Counted from the first letter of the stretch, positions 42,177 to 52,013 are shown. The stretch: 64,000 bases of DNA from Nitrospira sp. (GCA_024760525.1 CP060499.1:1240001-1304000); one strand, 5' to 3'. The notes: generated by a model from the sequence alone, not told the origin. Numbers and translations are program-made.

Positions 42177-43183
42177 GGGATCGTCCGCAACGTCTCCATC
42201 TGCTTCCCGACGTGAAGGATCAGGTTGTCGAGCCCCTGATTGGTGGCGGCCGAAATCGCCAAGCAGGGATAGCCTTGCTGCCGGCAATAGGTCTGCAACT
42301 GAGCCAGCCGCTCACTTTGGCCGATCACATCGATCTTTGTCGCAACGACCGCAAATGGGCGGCGGGTGAGTGTCGGGTCGTAGGCAGCAAGTTCCTGCCG
42401 CAGAGTTTCGAAACTGGCGACTGGATCTTCAGCGGCCCATTCTGAGACATCGATCAGGTGGAGTAAGAATGCGGTGCGTTCGATATGACGGAGGAACTGT
42501 ACCCCCAGACCCTTTCCTTCGTGAGCGCCCTCGATCAAGCCGGGGATATCGGCTACGACAAAGCTGCGGTCGGATCCCCAGCGAACAACGCCAAGATTCG
42601 GAACCAGCGTGGTAAAGGGATAATCGGCGATCTTGGGACGCGCCGCTGAAATAGCGGCAATGAGCGTTGATTTCCCGGCATTCGGAAATCCCAGCAGCCC
42701 AACGTCGGCAAGCAGTTTGAGCTCGAGCCGCAAGGTCCGTTCTTCTCCCTGGGTGCCGGGAGTGCATTTTGTCGGCACTCGATTGACGGAGGTGGCGAAG
42801 TTGCTGTTCCCTTTCCCACCCCGCCCTCCTTGTGCGATCACGGCTGTTTGGCCATCTTCGATGAAATCGACGACTATTTCTTTCGTCTGGTCATCGTAGA
42901 CGATGGTACCGACGGGAACGGTGATGGTGACGTCTTCTCCCGAGCGGCCGGTGCAATTGGACCCCCCACCGGGGCGCCCATCTTGGGCTTCATACTGCTT
43001 CTGGTAGCGGAGGTCGAGCAGAGTCGTCAATCGATGGGACGCGGTCATGATGATATCGCCGCCGTCGCCGCCGTCGCCGCCGTCCGGACCTCCGCGTGGA
43101 ACGAACATCTCCCTTCGGAAGCTGCAGATGCCGTTTCCGCCGCGGCCGGCTCGCACCGTGATGTGTACCTCATCGACGAACAT
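42158..43183 (-). CDS. obgE: GTPase ObgE (CgtA)
   Basis: 341 residues. The glycine-rich Obg fold is at 1-158 (AGRGGNGICSFRREMFVPRG, GGDGGDGGDI). The GTPase domain follows with GFPNAGKSTLIAAI (G1), DIPGLIEGAHEG (G3) and ATKID (G4). It helps large-subunit ribosome assembly and growth control. The rplU-rpmA-obgE order is conserved across bacteria; proB follows with overlap. Confidence 0.95.
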   Translation of the reverse strand: MFVDEVHITVRAGRGGNGICSFRREMFVPRGGPDGGDGGDGGDIIMTASHRLTTLLDLRYQKQYEAQDGRPGGGSNCTGRSGEDVTITVPVGTIVYDDQTKEIVVDFIEDGQTAVIAQGGRGGKGNSNFATSVNRVPTKCTPGTQGEERTLRLELKLLADVGLLGFPNAGKSTLIAAISAARPKIADYPFTTLVPNLGVVRWGSDRSFVVADIPGLIEGAHEGKGLGVQFLRHIERTAFLLHLIDVSEWAAEDPVASFETLRQELAAYDPTLTRRPFAVVATKIDVIGQSERLAQLQTYCRQQGYPCLAISAATNQGLDNLILHVGKQMETLRTIPCETHS

Positions 43184-43304
43184 AGCCTGGTAAACCCTAT
43201 AGACGGTTTATGAAGAGATGAGAAAGTATACCTGACCCTGAGCCGAGGAGGGGAGGGAGAATTTACCCAACCATGATCGTTAGGGACGCGAGCGCAAACG
43301 AGAT

Positions 43305-43568
43305 TCAGGACTTGGTTGGAACAGGGTACACGCTGACCTTTCGTCTGCCGCGTCCACCCTCAAACTTGACCACGCCGCTCATTCTGGCGAACAAGGTATG
43401 GTCCCTCCCAAGGTCCACATTGAACCCAGGAAAAAACTTGGTGCCGCGCTGGCGGACGATAATGCTGCCGGCGGTAACCGTTTGACCGCCATAGGCCTTC
43501 ACGCCTAAATATTGAGGATTGCTGTCGCGGCCGTTACGTGATGATCCGCCGCCTTTGTTTGTCGCCAT
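43305..43568 (-). CDS. rpmA: 50S ribosomal protein L27
   Basis: 87 residues beginning MATNKGGGSSRNGRDSNPQY, the L27 signature whose flexible N-terminus reaches the peptidyl-transferase centre. VTAGSIIVRQRGTKFFPG and HTLFARMSGVV complete the match. There is no N-terminal extension of the cleaved Firmicutes type. It lies 21 bases after rplU. Confidence 0.97.
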   Translation of the reverse strand: MATNKGGGSSRNGRDSNPQYLGVKAYGGQTVTAGSIIVRQRGTKFFPGFNVDLGRDHTLFARMSGVVKFEGGRGRRKVSVYPVPTKS

Positions 43569-43589
43569 GGTAGGTCCTTCTCGTCCTAA

Positions 43590-43904
43590 TTAGGCCGTTG
43601 CAATATTCGTAATCAACAGCTTGGTGAATCCTTGTCGGTGTCCACGGGTGCGGCGGTAGTTCTTACGGCGTTTCTTTTTAAACACGGTAATCGATCGAGT
43701 CCGTCCGTGCCGCACGATTTCGGCTGTGACTTTGGCACCGCTGAGGAGCGGCTGTCCGATCATGACACCGGCGTCGCCGTGTACCAGATGAACCTGGTCG
43801 AGCTCGACCCGAGCTCCGACGTCTCCGGGCAAGCTCTGGACCTGAATCGTAGAACCTGTTTCGACCCGATATTGTTTACCACCCGTTTCAACGATTGCGT
43901 ACAT
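43590..43904 (-). CDS. rplU: 50S ribosomal protein L21
   Basis: 104 residues from the ATG at 43904; MYAIVETGGKQYRVETG is the universal L21 start, so an in-frame ATG eleven codons earlier is rejected. KKRRKNYRRTRGHRQGFT is the conserved basic rRNA-binding segment. First gene of the L21-L27-ObgE-ProB unit. Confidence 0.97.
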   Translation of the reverse strand: MYAIVETGGKQYRVETGSTIQVQSLPGDVGARVELDQVHLVHGDAGVMIGQPLLSGAKVTAEIVRHGRTRSITVFKKKRRKNYRRTRGHRQGFTKLLITNIATA

Positions 43905-43935
43905 AATCCATATCTCCACGCTAGAGGAACGGTTC

Positions 43936-43964
43936 ATTTAACATGGGGGTACAAGGGGTGTCAA
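43936..43964 (-). promoter_or_regulatory. Promoter of the rplU-rpmA-obgE-proB unit
   Basis: Minus strand: perfect TTGACA (43959-43964), 17-base spacer, TTAAAT (43936-43941). It lies 32 bases upstream of the rplU start, leaving a short leader. Matches a sigma-70 promoter well. Confidence 0.7.
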
Positions 43965-44114
43965 GCCGAGCGCCTCATGAATCAGCGATCACCCGCAAGC
44001 CCCCTCTTTCGTGGGCTAGGACGTTGGCCCCGCCCGCACGTATGCTGAGCGCCACCAAGAGATAGCACCGCTCCGGTGCTTTTACAGTACAGACGGGGAG
44101 AAGACAACGAGACC

Positions 44115-44459
44115 ATGCCTGCTACCAACAAATTTGTGATTCGTACGTATCACCGGATTCCCGTTCGCTGCGAGGTGTACTACCTGGGCGGAGATTTTCT
44201 GGGAAAGGGAACCGTCATGAACCTGTGTCGTAACGGATTCCGCGTCCTAGGTGATCATCAAGTGGTGCCCGGGATGGAGCTTGTCATTCGGCTCACCCTT
44301 CCTGACAAAGATGAACCGGTCGAAATCCAGCGTGTTCTTGTTCGATGGGTGCGTGGTCTGTTGTTTGGGGCTAAAGTGGTGACCATGAGCCCGGATGGGG
44401 AAGATCGAATCGGAACGTTTTTGAGTTCCCGCCTTCGCGCCTATTGCGCCTCTTCGTAA
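44115..44459 (+). CDS. PilZ-domain-like protein
   Basis: 114 residues. YHRIPVRCEVYY near the start corresponds to the RxxxR c-di-GMP-binding motif, and VMNLCRNGFRV to the second motif (usually DxSxxG), here altered to N-L-C-R-N-G. LVIRLTLPDKDEPVEIQ and VLVRWVRG finish a PilZ-type beta-barrel. It may bind cyclic di-GMP, though the altered second motif makes that uncertain. The ATG at 44115 is preferred over a TTG-type start 13 codons earlier. Monocistronic. Confidence 0.7.
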   Translation: MPATNKFVIRTYHRIPVRCEVYYLGGDFLGKGTVMNLCRNGFRVLGDHQVVPGMELVIRLTLPDKDEPVEIQRVLVRWVRGLLFGAKVVTMSPDGEDRIGTFLSSRLRAYCASS

Positions 44460-44511
44460 GCGATCGCATCACCCGGCGACCATGTTCCGGGCTAGGTGTC
44501 GGTCCGTTTGC

Positions 44512-44540
44512 TTGACCCCCGTACAGCCTCACGCTATAGT
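44512..44540 (+). promoter_or_regulatory. Promoter of ilvE
   Basis: TTGACC (44512-44517), 17-base spacer, TATAGT (44535-44540), 54 bases upstream of the ilvE ATG at 44595. A good sigma-70 match. Confidence 0.7.
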
Positions 44541-44594
44541 CGGTCTCGTTGATCGAGCCGGGGTTGCATCATCCTGAACGGGAGATTGCCTCCA

Positions 44595-45509
44595 ATGCTG
44601 GAACCAGTTGAAAAAATCTGGATGGACGGAAAGTTTGTGGCGTGGGAGGAGGCCAACGTCCACGTCCTCACTCATTCGTTACATTATGGTCTGGCAGCGT
44701 TTGAAGGACTCCGGTGTTACAAGGGCAAATCGGGATCCGCAATTTTCCGGCTGCAGGAGCATGTCGATCGACTGTTTGATTCGGCCCACATCGCCATGAT
44801 GGCCATGCCGTACGACAAGAAACAGATGGCCGACGCCATTGTGGAAACAGTTCGCATCAATCGTCTCGATGCCTGTTACATTCGTCCCTTGGTCTACATC
44901 GGGTACGGTGCCATGGGCGTGCACCCGGGCGACAATCCGATACGGATGGCCATTGCGGCTTGGAAATGGGGCGCGTACCTGGGCGACGATGCGCTGGCCA
45001 ATGGGATGCGTGCGTGTGTTTCTTCCTTCACCAGGCACCATGTGAATGTGTCCATGACCAGAGGAAAAATATCCGGATACTATGTGAACTCCATCATGGC
45101 CAAGCGGCAGGCCAAGGCCGACGGATATGACGAAGCGATTCTTCTCGACCCCGAGGGCTACGTAGCCGAGGGAACCGGAGAGAATGTGTTTATCGTTCGC
45201 CGGGGCGTTCTCAAAACGACGCCGCTCACGTCGGTGCTGGAAGGGATCACGAGGAATTCCGTCATCCAATTGGCCCAAGAGCGAAAAATCGCCGTGGCCG
45301 AAGAACGATTCACGCGCGATGAAATGTACATCGCCGACGAAGTGTTCGTGACCGGCACTGCCGCCGAATTGACCCCGGTTCGAGAAATCGACAATCGGCG
45401 AATCGGAAATGGCGCGCCCGGACCGATTACGCGTGCCCTCCAACATGCCTTCTTTTCAATTGTGCGTGGCGAAGATCCTGCCCACGAGTCCTGGCTGACC
45501 CGGGTCTGA
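44595..45509 (+). CDS. ilvE: Branched-chain amino acid aminotransferase
   Basis: 304 residues, class IV PLP aminotransferase. LHYGLAAFEGLRCYKG, MTRGKISGYYVNSIMAKRQA (containing the PLP-binding lysine region), YVAEGTGENVFIV and DEVFVTGTAAELTPVREID are the family motifs of IlvE. It makes leucine, isoleucine and valine from their keto acids. The ATG at 44595 is preferred over a TTG nine bases upstream. Confidence 0.93.
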   Translation: MLEPVEKIWMDGKFVAWEEANVHVLTHSLHYGLAAFEGLRCYKGKSGSAIFRLQEHVDRLFDSAHIAMMAMPYDKKQMADAIVETVRINRLDACYIRPLVYIGYGAMGVHPGDNPIRMAIAAWKWGAYLGDDALANGMRACVSSFTRHHVNVSMTRGKISGYYVNSIMAKRQAKADGYDEAILLDPEGYVAEGTGENVFIVRRGVLKTTPLTSVLEGITRNSVIQLAQERKIAVAEERFTRDEMYIADEVFVTGTAAELTPVREIDNRRIGNGAPGPITRALQHAFFSIVRGEDPAHESWLTRV

Positions 45510-45602
45510 CGATCGAAGCACCGTAGAACGATCATTGACCGGGTGAGCGGCCTCCCCGCGATATTCCCGTTTGAAGAAAAACACGAAGCTGGTTCCGCTC
45601 GG

Positions 45603-45959
45603 TTAGTGGCCGGCTGCTGGAGTGTCTCCTGATGGATGCGATTCCGAGGATGGCTGGGAGGGTGGCGCCGACGGAGGTGCCGCCGGTTCGCTTTTTTGCT
45701 GCAGGTCAATCACGGTCGAGGAAAAGTTCCGTTGCTTGGCCAAAATTGCCAGCGTGAGCGACGTGACCATGAATACGGCCGCGACGATGACGGTAAACTT
45801 GCTCAGGAAGTTGGCGGGCCCCCGGCTTCCAAACACCGTCTGGCTGGAGCCGCCGAATGCGGCGCCGATCTCCGCTCCCTTCCCTGATTGCAGAAGAATC
45901 GCCCCGATCATCAGAAAACATATCAGCACGTGGACTACGACAATCAGCGTATACAGCAT
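45603..45959 (-). CDS. secG: Preprotein translocase subunit SecG
   Basis: 118 residues with two membrane helices. LLQSGKGAEIGAAFGGSSQT is the diagnostic SecG loop and FGSRGPANFLSKFTVIVA leads into helix 2. A proline/serine-rich tail of about 30 residues follows, as in many SecG proteins. It assists SecYE. The tpiA-secG order is widespread; the gap is six bases. Confidence 0.94.
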   Translation of the reverse strand: MLYTLIVVVHVLICFLMIGAILLQSGKGAEIGAAFGGSSQTVFGSRGPANFLSKFTVIVAAVFMVTSLTLAILAKQRNFSSTVIDLQQKSEPAAPPSAPPSQPSSESHPSGDTPAAGH

Positions 45960-45965
45960 GAGATT

Positions 45966-46748
45966 TCAGACTCCGATTGGCCTAGAGACGGAAGCGATCT
46001 TGGCGATTGTAGCAAAGGAATCAACCTGGAGACAAGCTCCGCCGATGAGCGCGCCGTCGATCTGGTCAGAGGATAACAACGATTCTGCGTTTTGAGGCGT
46101 GACGCTCCCTCCATAGAGAATCCTCGTGGATTCGGCGATCGTGGGTGACCATGTGACGGCAAGGACTTGTCGGATCGTGCGGTGGGCGGCCACGGCTTGG
46201 TCCGCCGTCGCTGCTTTGCCGGTGCCGATCGCCCATACCGGCTCATAGGCGATGATGAAGTCGGCCATCGCGTCGGAGGGAAGGCCGGACAGACTTTCCT
46301 GGAGTTGGTGGGTCAGCACGGTGTCGGTCGTCCCGCCGTCTCGTTGGGCCAGCGATTCCCCGATGCAGAGGATGGGGCGCAGCCCATGTTTGAGCGCCGC
46401 TCGAATCTTCTTATGGATGCCGTCGTTCTGCTCGCCGAAAAGAGTCCGCCGCTCAGAATGGCCTAGGATGACATAGCGACAGCCGAGATCTTTGAGCATA
46501 GGCGCGGAGACTTCTCCCGTAAAGGCGCCGCTATCTTCCCAAAACATATTCTGGGCGCCGAGCTGAATCGGAGACGATGGGCCCAAGGCGTTGCGGACCG
46601 ATTCCAGTGCAGTGAATGGGGGAGCAATGGCCAGTTCAGCGGTTGTGGATGGAGCAGGAAGGCGCTCTTTCAGCTCACGCACGAAGGAGACCGCTTCGGA
46701 CGCGGTCTTATTCATCTTCCAGTTGCCGACGATCAGGACTCTGCGCAC
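45966..46748 (-). CDS. tpiA: Triosephosphate isomerase
   Basis: 260 residues starting at a GTG. VGNWKMNKT (catalytic Lys), VILGHSERR (catalytic His), IIAYEPVWAIGTGK (catalytic Glu) and ILYGGSVTPQNA (phosphate loop) are complete. Third enzyme of the gap-pgk-tpiA unit, which feeds glycolysis or gluconeogenesis. Confidence 0.96.
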   Translation of the reverse strand: MRRVLIVGNWKMNKTASEAVSFVRELKERLPAPSTTAELAIAPPFTALESVRNALGPSSPIQLGAQNMFWEDSGAFTGEVSAPMLKDLGCRYVILGHSERRTLFGEQNDGIHKKIRAALKHGLRPILCIGESLAQRDGGTTDTVLTHQLQESLSGLPSDAMADFIIAYEPVWAIGTGKAATADQAVAAHRTIRQVLAVTWSPTIAESTRILYGGSVTPQNAESLLSSDQIDGALIGGACLQVDSFATIAKIASVSRPIGV

Positions 46749-46784
46749 CGCGATTCCCGGTCTCTATTCTTTGAGGGTGATCGA

Positions 46785-47984
46785 TCAGTTCTGGCGGTCA
46801 GGCAGCGCCGCAAGGCCGGGAAGTGTTTTGCCTTCGAGTAATTCCAGGGCCGCGCCACCTCCGGTGGAGATGAACGACATATTCTCCGAGACGCCGGCTC
46901 GATGAACGGCCAGACTCGTTTCGCCGCCGCCGACTATCGTGAGGGCGTAAGCATCGGCGATCGCGTGAGCCATGGCAAACGTGCCTCTGGCATAGGCGTC
47001 GATTTCGAACACACCCATCGGCCCGTTCCACAGGATGGTTTTCGCATTTTGAACTGCCTCATTGAACAGCTTGACGGAGGCCGGACCGATGTCGAGGGCA
47101 TACCATCCTTTGGGAATCTCCTGCACAGGAACAATCTTGGTTTCAGCGCCCACCTCTCGGCTGGCCGCAACCACACAATCGACGGGCAGGTAAAATTTGA
47201 CTCCCCGTGAGAGCGCGTGGTCTTCGATTCCCCGGGCAAAATCCAACATGTCCATTTCGACGAGGGAATTACCGATCTCCATGCCCTTGGCCTTCAAGAA
47301 CGTAAACGCCATCCCGCCGCCGATGATGACTTTATCGACTTTCTTCCCCAGGTTTTCGATGACGCCGATCTTTCCGGAGACCTTCGCGCCTCCCAGAATG
47401 GCGGCAAACGGCCGAACGGGGTTGGCGACAGCGCCCTCGAGGTACTCGATTTCCTTCTTCAGCAGCGCGCCTGCGGCCGCATCAGCAATGAACTTCGTGA
47501 TCCCGACGGTCGACGCGTGAGCCCGATGCGCTGCTCCGAAGGCGTCGTTGATGAAGACGTCGCCGAGCGAAGCCAGGGCCTTGGCGAAGGCGTCGTCGTT
47601 CTTCTCCTCGCCTTCGTGAAAGCGGAGATTTTCCAGCAAGAGCACATCTCCGTCCTTCATCTTGGCGACCAGCTTCTCGACGGCCGGGCCAATACAGTCC
47701 GGCGCGAAGATCACTTCTTTACCGAGCAGCCGGCCCAGGCGTTTTGCGACAGGCGCCAGGCTATACTTGGGCTCAAAGGCACCCTTCGGCCGACCGAGGT
47801 GAGAGCAGAGAATAACTTTGGCGCCCTCGTCGACGACGCGATTGATGGTCGGCAAGGTCGAGCGAATGCGGGTGTCGTCGGTAATTTGCAGTGCTTCATC
47901 GAGCGGGACGTTGAAATCGGCGCGGATGATGACGCGCTTGCCACGAAGTTGCACATCGTCGATCGTTTTCTTGTGCAAGTTCAT
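46785..47984 (-). CDS. pgk: Phosphoglycerate kinase
   Basis: 399 residues, normal length. RVIIRADFNVPLDEALQITD, LCSHLGRPKG, RPFAAILGGAKVSGKIGVIE and ILWNGPMGVFEIDAYARGT, and IVGGGETSLAVHRAG cover the substrate and nucleotide sites. GGAG precedes the ATG. It sits between gap and tpiA on the minus strand. Confidence 0.96.
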   Translation of the reverse strand: MNLHKKTIDDVQLRGKRVIIRADFNVPLDEALQITDDTRIRSTLPTINRVVDEGAKVILCSHLGRPKGAFEPKYSLAPVAKRLGRLLGKEVIFAPDCIGPAVEKLVAKMKDGDVLLLENLRFHEGEEKNDDAFAKALASLGDVFINDAFGAAHRAHASTVGITKFIADAAAGALLKKEIEYLEGAVANPVRPFAAILGGAKVSGKIGVIENLGKKVDKVIIGGGMAFTFLKAKGMEIGNSLVEMDMLDFARGIEDHALSRGVKFYLPVDCVVAASREVGAETKIVPVQEIPKGWYALDIGPASVKLFNEAVQNAKTILWNGPMGVFEIDAYARGTFAMAHAIADAYALTIVGGGETSLAVHRAGVSENMSFISTGGGAALELLEGKTLPGLAALPDRQN

Positions 47985-48067
47985 GGCGAGGCTCCTTCAG
48001 CTAGGTTCGGCCAAAACGGGTTCGATGAATTCGTTGGACGCCTATCCCACCTTCACGCTCGAGGCGC

Positions 48068-49078
48068 TCAGTGCGTAGACTTTCCGGCCAAGACCTTCAC
48101 CAGGTCGCGGACTCGGCATGAGTAGCCCCATTCGTTGTCGTACCAGGCTGTCACCTTGACCATGCGCTTGTCCACGACGTTGGTCAATGGAGCATCGACG
48201 GTGGCCGAGTGATCGTCACCCTTCTGATCGATGGAGACGATAGGGTCTTCAGAGTACTTGAGAATGCCCTTGAGCGGACCCTCCGCAGCCTTCTTGAATG
48301 CGGCATTCACGGATGCGATATCGCAATCCTTCTCGGTTTCCACGGTGAGATCGACCAGGGACACATTCGGCGTCGGCACTCGAATGGCGAGGCCGTCCAA
48401 TTTGCCCTTGAGTTCCGGTATCACGAGATGCAGGGCTTTGGCCGCGCCGGTGCTGGTCGGAATCATCGACATGCCGGCTGCACGGGCGCGCCGAAGGTCC
48501 TTGTGAGGAAGGTCGAGGAGCTGCTGATCGTTGGTATAAGAATGGATCGTGGTCATGATCCCATGCTTGATGCCGAACGTTTCCAGCAAGACCTTGGCGA
48601 CCGGTGCCAGGCAGTTGGTCGTACAGGAGGCGTTGGACACAATGTGGTGGGATTTCGGATCAAACTTGTCGTCGTTCACGCCGAGTACGATGGTCACATC
48701 GGGATCTTTCGCCGGTGCCGAAATGATCACGTGCTTGGCGCCTGCGGACAAGTGTTTACCCGCCGATTCCCGGTCGGTAAATCGGCCGGTCGATTCAATG
48801 ACCACGTCGACGTTCAGCGCCTTCCAGGGCAGTTCTTTCGGATCTTTGACCGCGAGCACGGTGATGGGTTTCCCGTCCACGAGGATCTGGTCTTCCTTGG
48901 CTTCAACACTGGCGGAAAGGGTGCCGTGCACCGAGTCGTACTTGAGCAGATACGCAAGCGTCTTCGCGTCCGTCAGATCGTTGATCGCAACGATATGAAG
49001 GTCTTTGTCACCCATCGACGCACGCAGCACGTTGCGCCCGATACGTCCGAACCCATTGATTCCAACACGAATGGTCAT
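48068..49078 (-). CDS. gap: Glyceraldehyde-3-phosphate dehydrogenase
   Basis: 336 residues from the ATG at 49078, with AGAGGA upstream; MTIRVGINGFGRIGRNVLRA is the usual NAD(P)-binding start, so the longer open frame is rejected. The catalytic cysteine is in SNASCTTNCLAP and the histidine in the HSYTND segment. TSTGAAKALHLVIPEL and the C-terminal YDNEWGYSCRVRDL are conserved. First gene of the glycolytic unit. Confidence 0.96.
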   Translation of the reverse strand: MTIRVGINGFGRIGRNVLRASMGDKDLHIVAINDLTDAKTLAYLLKYDSVHGTLSASVEAKEDQILVDGKPITVLAVKDPKELPWKALNVDVVIESTGRFTDRESAGKHLSAGAKHVIISAPAKDPDVTIVLGVNDDKFDPKSHHIVSNASCTTNCLAPVAKVLLETFGIKHGIMTTIHSYTNDQQLLDLPHKDLRRARAAGMSMIPTSTGAAKALHLVIPELKGKLDGLAIRVPTPNVSLVDLTVETEKDCDIASVNAAFKKAAEGPLKGILKYSEDPIVSIDQKGDDHSATVDAPLTNVVDKRMVKVTAWYDNEWGYSCRVRDLVKVLAGKSTH

Positions 49079-49141
49079 GGCTAATCCTCTACATGCGAAT
49101 ATATTGGTTGCGTACACCTGGATGGCACAGGACGAACCGCG

Positions 49142-49171
49142 ATAGTATCGACGCCCTCTCCTTCTTGTCAA
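49142..49171 (-). promoter_or_regulatory. Promoter of the gap-pgk-tpiA-secG unit
   Basis: Minus strand: perfect TTGACA (49166-49171), 18-base spacer, TACTAT (49142-49147), 63 bases upstream of the gap start. mutS2 begins divergently beyond it. Confidence 0.7.
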
Positions 49172-49300
49172 GATACTGGGATAGCGTCAAAATGTGATAA
49201 CAACGGGGGCTGCTCGTAGGCACCGGACCCGTTGGCGCGCTTTTCATTCCGGTACGTGGCTGTGGGGTCCAAGTACGGGCGGGCAATTCTGGAGACTCAA

Positions 49301-51715
49301 GTGGGCGAGACATTATCTGAACAGGCGGCACAGGCATTGGAGTGGCCTCGGTTACTGGAGCTCCTCGCGCAGCATGCACGCTCGGTAATCGGAATGGCTC
49401 GATGCCGGTCTCTTCCCCTGTCGGGTAACCTCGCGGAGGCATGCCTCCGTCAACAAGAGACGACGGAAATGGTGCGCTTGCTGGAAGGGAGTGATCCGGT
49501 GCCGACGCTGTCATTTCCCGATATTCGCGAGCAACTGACTCGATCATGCAAGGGTGGAGAGCTTGAGCCGGTTGAATTGCGAGATTGCGTGATCGTCCTG
49601 ACACTGATGACTGAAGTGGAGCAATACGCAAAGTCCCATACAGTCGAGACGCGGACTCTGGCGAGGGTTCTGGAACCGCTTCATGTCACGAAGAGTCTGC
49701 AGGGCCTCCTGAGGTCTATTGAGAGAGTCATCCAAACAGACGGGTCGATTAAAGATTCGGCGTCGCCGGAACTCCAGCGTCTGACAAGTCAGGCACAGGA
49801 GCTCAAGCATGACATGCGTCAGCATCTCGAGCGGATCTTGCATTCCAAAAGATATGAAGATGTGCTCCAAGAGTCGTATTTTGCACAACGAGAAGGCCGC
49901 TATGTCGTGCCGGTAAAGGCGGACATGCGGGGGAGAGTTCCCGGGATCGTCCACGACGTGTCGGCCAGCGGCGCAACCGTTTTTGTGGAGCCTCGCGAAT
50001 TAGTCGAACTGAACAATTCTATTAAAGTGGCGGATTTGGAGATCGAGCGGGAGGTGCATCGCATCTTGCGAGAGCTCAGCGGGTTGGTGGCTTCCAACGC
50101 GAACGATATCGGTCAGGGAATCGAGGCGTTGGCCGAATGCGATGTCATCAAAGCGAAAGCCGAGGTGAGTCGTCGGCTGAAATGTAATCCTGTCGCGTTG
50201 AATGAGCAGGGACGTGTGGTCCTCAAGCAGGCACGGCATCCGCTGCTGCTCATCGCGAAAGATCACGTTGTGGCCAATGACATTCACATGGAAGAAGCGA
50301 TCCGGGTTCTGGTGATCTCCGGACCGAATACGGGAGGGAAGACCGTCACACTCAAGATCCTTGGTCTGTTCGCGCTCATGGTGCGGGCAGGGCTGCATCT
50401 CCCCTGCGCTCCGGAATCCGAGATGGCGCTCTTCACGGATCTCTACGCCGACATCGGGGATGCACAGGACTTGAGCCGCGATCTGTCCAGTTTTTCGGCC
50501 CACATGACCCATATGATCCGATTGCTTTCCGAGAGCGCCGCCAAACCGACACCAAACGAATGCTCCACGCCGTGCTCGCTGGTGCTTCTTGATGAGCCGG
50601 TGACCTCGACCGATCCGCAAGAAGGCGCGGCCTTGGCAGAGGCGCTTCTGTGCCGCTTGGTCGAAATGAACATGAAGGTGGTGGCAACGACGCATTATGG
50701 TGCGCTCAAAGAGCTGGCGCAGACGACTCCTGGTTTCGCCAATGCCAGCGTGGAATTCGACGTGGAGCGTTTCGCGCCGACCTACCGATTGTTCGCCGGG
50801 ATCCCGGGTGGTTCTTCAGCCTTGGAGATCGCCGGTCGACTCGGCATGGATGAACGTATCGTGAACGACGCGCGAACGCGGCTCCACCGCGATAACCAAC
50901 GGCTCGACGAACTCATGGCCGATTTGCAACGGAAACAGCGCCAACTGGCTGAAGATAGCGTCCGGATCCAGAGAGCCAGGGAAGAAGCCGAGCAAGCGGC
51001 TCGGGAAGCACAAGCGCTCCGAGCACAATTGGAAGCGGCCGAGCAGGAAGCCCGACGAGGGCTCAAGAAGAAACTCGGCGAACAGTTTCAACGCGCACGA
51101 GCGGAGGTCCAGGCCACCGTCGACTCCCTGAAGCGTGAGCAGAAGCTCATCAAGGCGAAGGAAACAAAGGAGCGCTTGCACGAATTGGAAACGCGAACGA
51201 GAGAAGAACTTGCTCCAACCGGCAAGCCGATTCCACTTGAACAGCTTGGGATCGGCGATACGGTGGAAATCGTCGGGTTGGCCATGACCGGAAGTTTGCT
51301 GGAAACGCCTCAAGGGAAAAAACGTGTTCGTGTCAAAGTCGGTGAGGGCGAAATCCTGGCGACTGTCTCAAGCCTGGTGGGTGTCGCGCAGGAATCCAGT
51401 GCGACGGCACCATCGACATCAACGTCTCCAATGTCCCGGCGAGTTTCGACGAGCAATGGATTGGGGCTGGATGAACAAACAGTGGTGGACGTACGAGGGC
51501 AGGCGGCAGATGACGCACTCGATCAGGTCGTCGCGGCATTAGACCGGGCGGCTCTGAACGGCGCGCCGTACCTCCGTATCATCCATGGGCATGGGACTGG
51601 TCGCCTCAAATCTGTCCTGCGCGAGTATCTGGAAGAGTCGCCCTATGTGGCGGAGTTTCGCCCTGGTGATCAAGCCGAGGGAGGGGATGGAGCGACCGTG
51701 GCGAGGTTACGGTGA
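49301..51715 (+). CDS. mutS2: MutS2 family ATPase with C-terminal Smr nuclease domain
   Basis: 804 residues. I chose the GTG at 49301 because GGAG lies six bases before it and the protein then opens like other MutS2 proteins (ALEWPRLLELLAQHARS); a TTG at 49232 would add 23 unrelated residues. Core and clamp domains come first; the ATPase has Walker A SGPNTGGKTVTLKILG and Walker B LVLLDEPVTSTDP. A long charged coiled coil spans about 510-640. The Smr domain ends the protein (VVDVRGQAADDALDQ, LRIIHGHGTGRLKSVL). MutS2 limits recombination and, in Bacillus, rescues collided ribosomes. Confidence 0.94.
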   Translation: MGETLSEQAAQALEWPRLLELLAQHARSVIGMARCRSLPLSGNLAEACLRQQETTEMVRLLEGSDPVPTLSFPDIREQLTRSCKGGELEPVELRDCVIVLTLMTEVEQYAKSHTVETRTLARVLEPLHVTKSLQGLLRSIERVIQTDGSIKDSASPELQRLTSQAQELKHDMRQHLERILHSKRYEDVLQESYFAQREGRYVVPVKADMRGRVPGIVHDVSASGATVFVEPRELVELNNSIKVADLEIEREVHRILRELSGLVASNANDIGQGIEALAECDVIKAKAEVSRRLKCNPVALNEQGRVVLKQARHPLLLIAKDHVVANDIHMEEAIRVLVISGPNTGGKTVTLKILGLFALMVRAGLHLPCAPESEMALFTDLYADIGDAQDLSRDLSSFSAHMTHMIRLLSESAAKPTPNECSTPCSLVLLDEPVTSTDPQEGAALAEALLCRLVEMNMKVVATTHYGALKELAQTTPGFANASVEFDVERFAPTYRLFAGIPGGSSALEIAGRLGMDERIVNDARTRLHRDNQRLDELMADLQRKQRQLAEDSVRIQRAREEAEQAAREAQALRAQLEAAEQEARRGLKKKLGEQFQRARAEVQATVDSLKREQKLIKAKETKERLHELETRTREELAPTGKPIPLEQLGIGDTVEIVGLAMTGSLLETPQGKKRVRVKVGEGEILATVSSLVGVAQESSATAPSTSTSPMSRRVSTSNGLGLDEQTVVDVRGQAADDALDQVVAALDRAALNGAPYLRIIHGHGTGRLKSVLREYLEESPYVAEFRPGDQAEGGDGATVARLR

Positions 51716-52013
51716 CTACTTTCGTGCGCTCTTTCATTGAACCGGAGGGCTTTCGCAAAATATTTCAGTGTTCGCCTGTATCGTTTCTGATCCATCCCAG
51801 TATCTAACTCGATACCGCGTCTGATTCAGCCATCAATCTGTTCCATGCCTCTCGCGGTCTATTGAATAGTGTAACTGCTTGCTCTTACAGGATATTTCGT
51901 GAGTATTACGGCTTCCAGTAGCTTTGTTTGGTATCGAGTTTGCTCGGTCGTTGTATGTCTCTGTTCCTTGATAAGTTCTTGCACACGAATCACGTTTAGC
52001 CAGGAGGGTCAGC

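Noticed and set aside
47217..48125. 302-codon open frame on the plus strand opposite pgk
   Set aside because: It mirrors a clear pgk gene, has no family resemblance and no ribosome-binding site; it arises from GC-rich codon bias.
48209..49084. 291-codon open frame opposite gap
   Set aside because: Antisense shadow of an unmistakable gap gene.
49232..49300. N-terminal extension of MutS2 from a TTG
   Set aside because: The added residues do not look like MutS2, while the GTG at 49301 has a well-placed GGAG.
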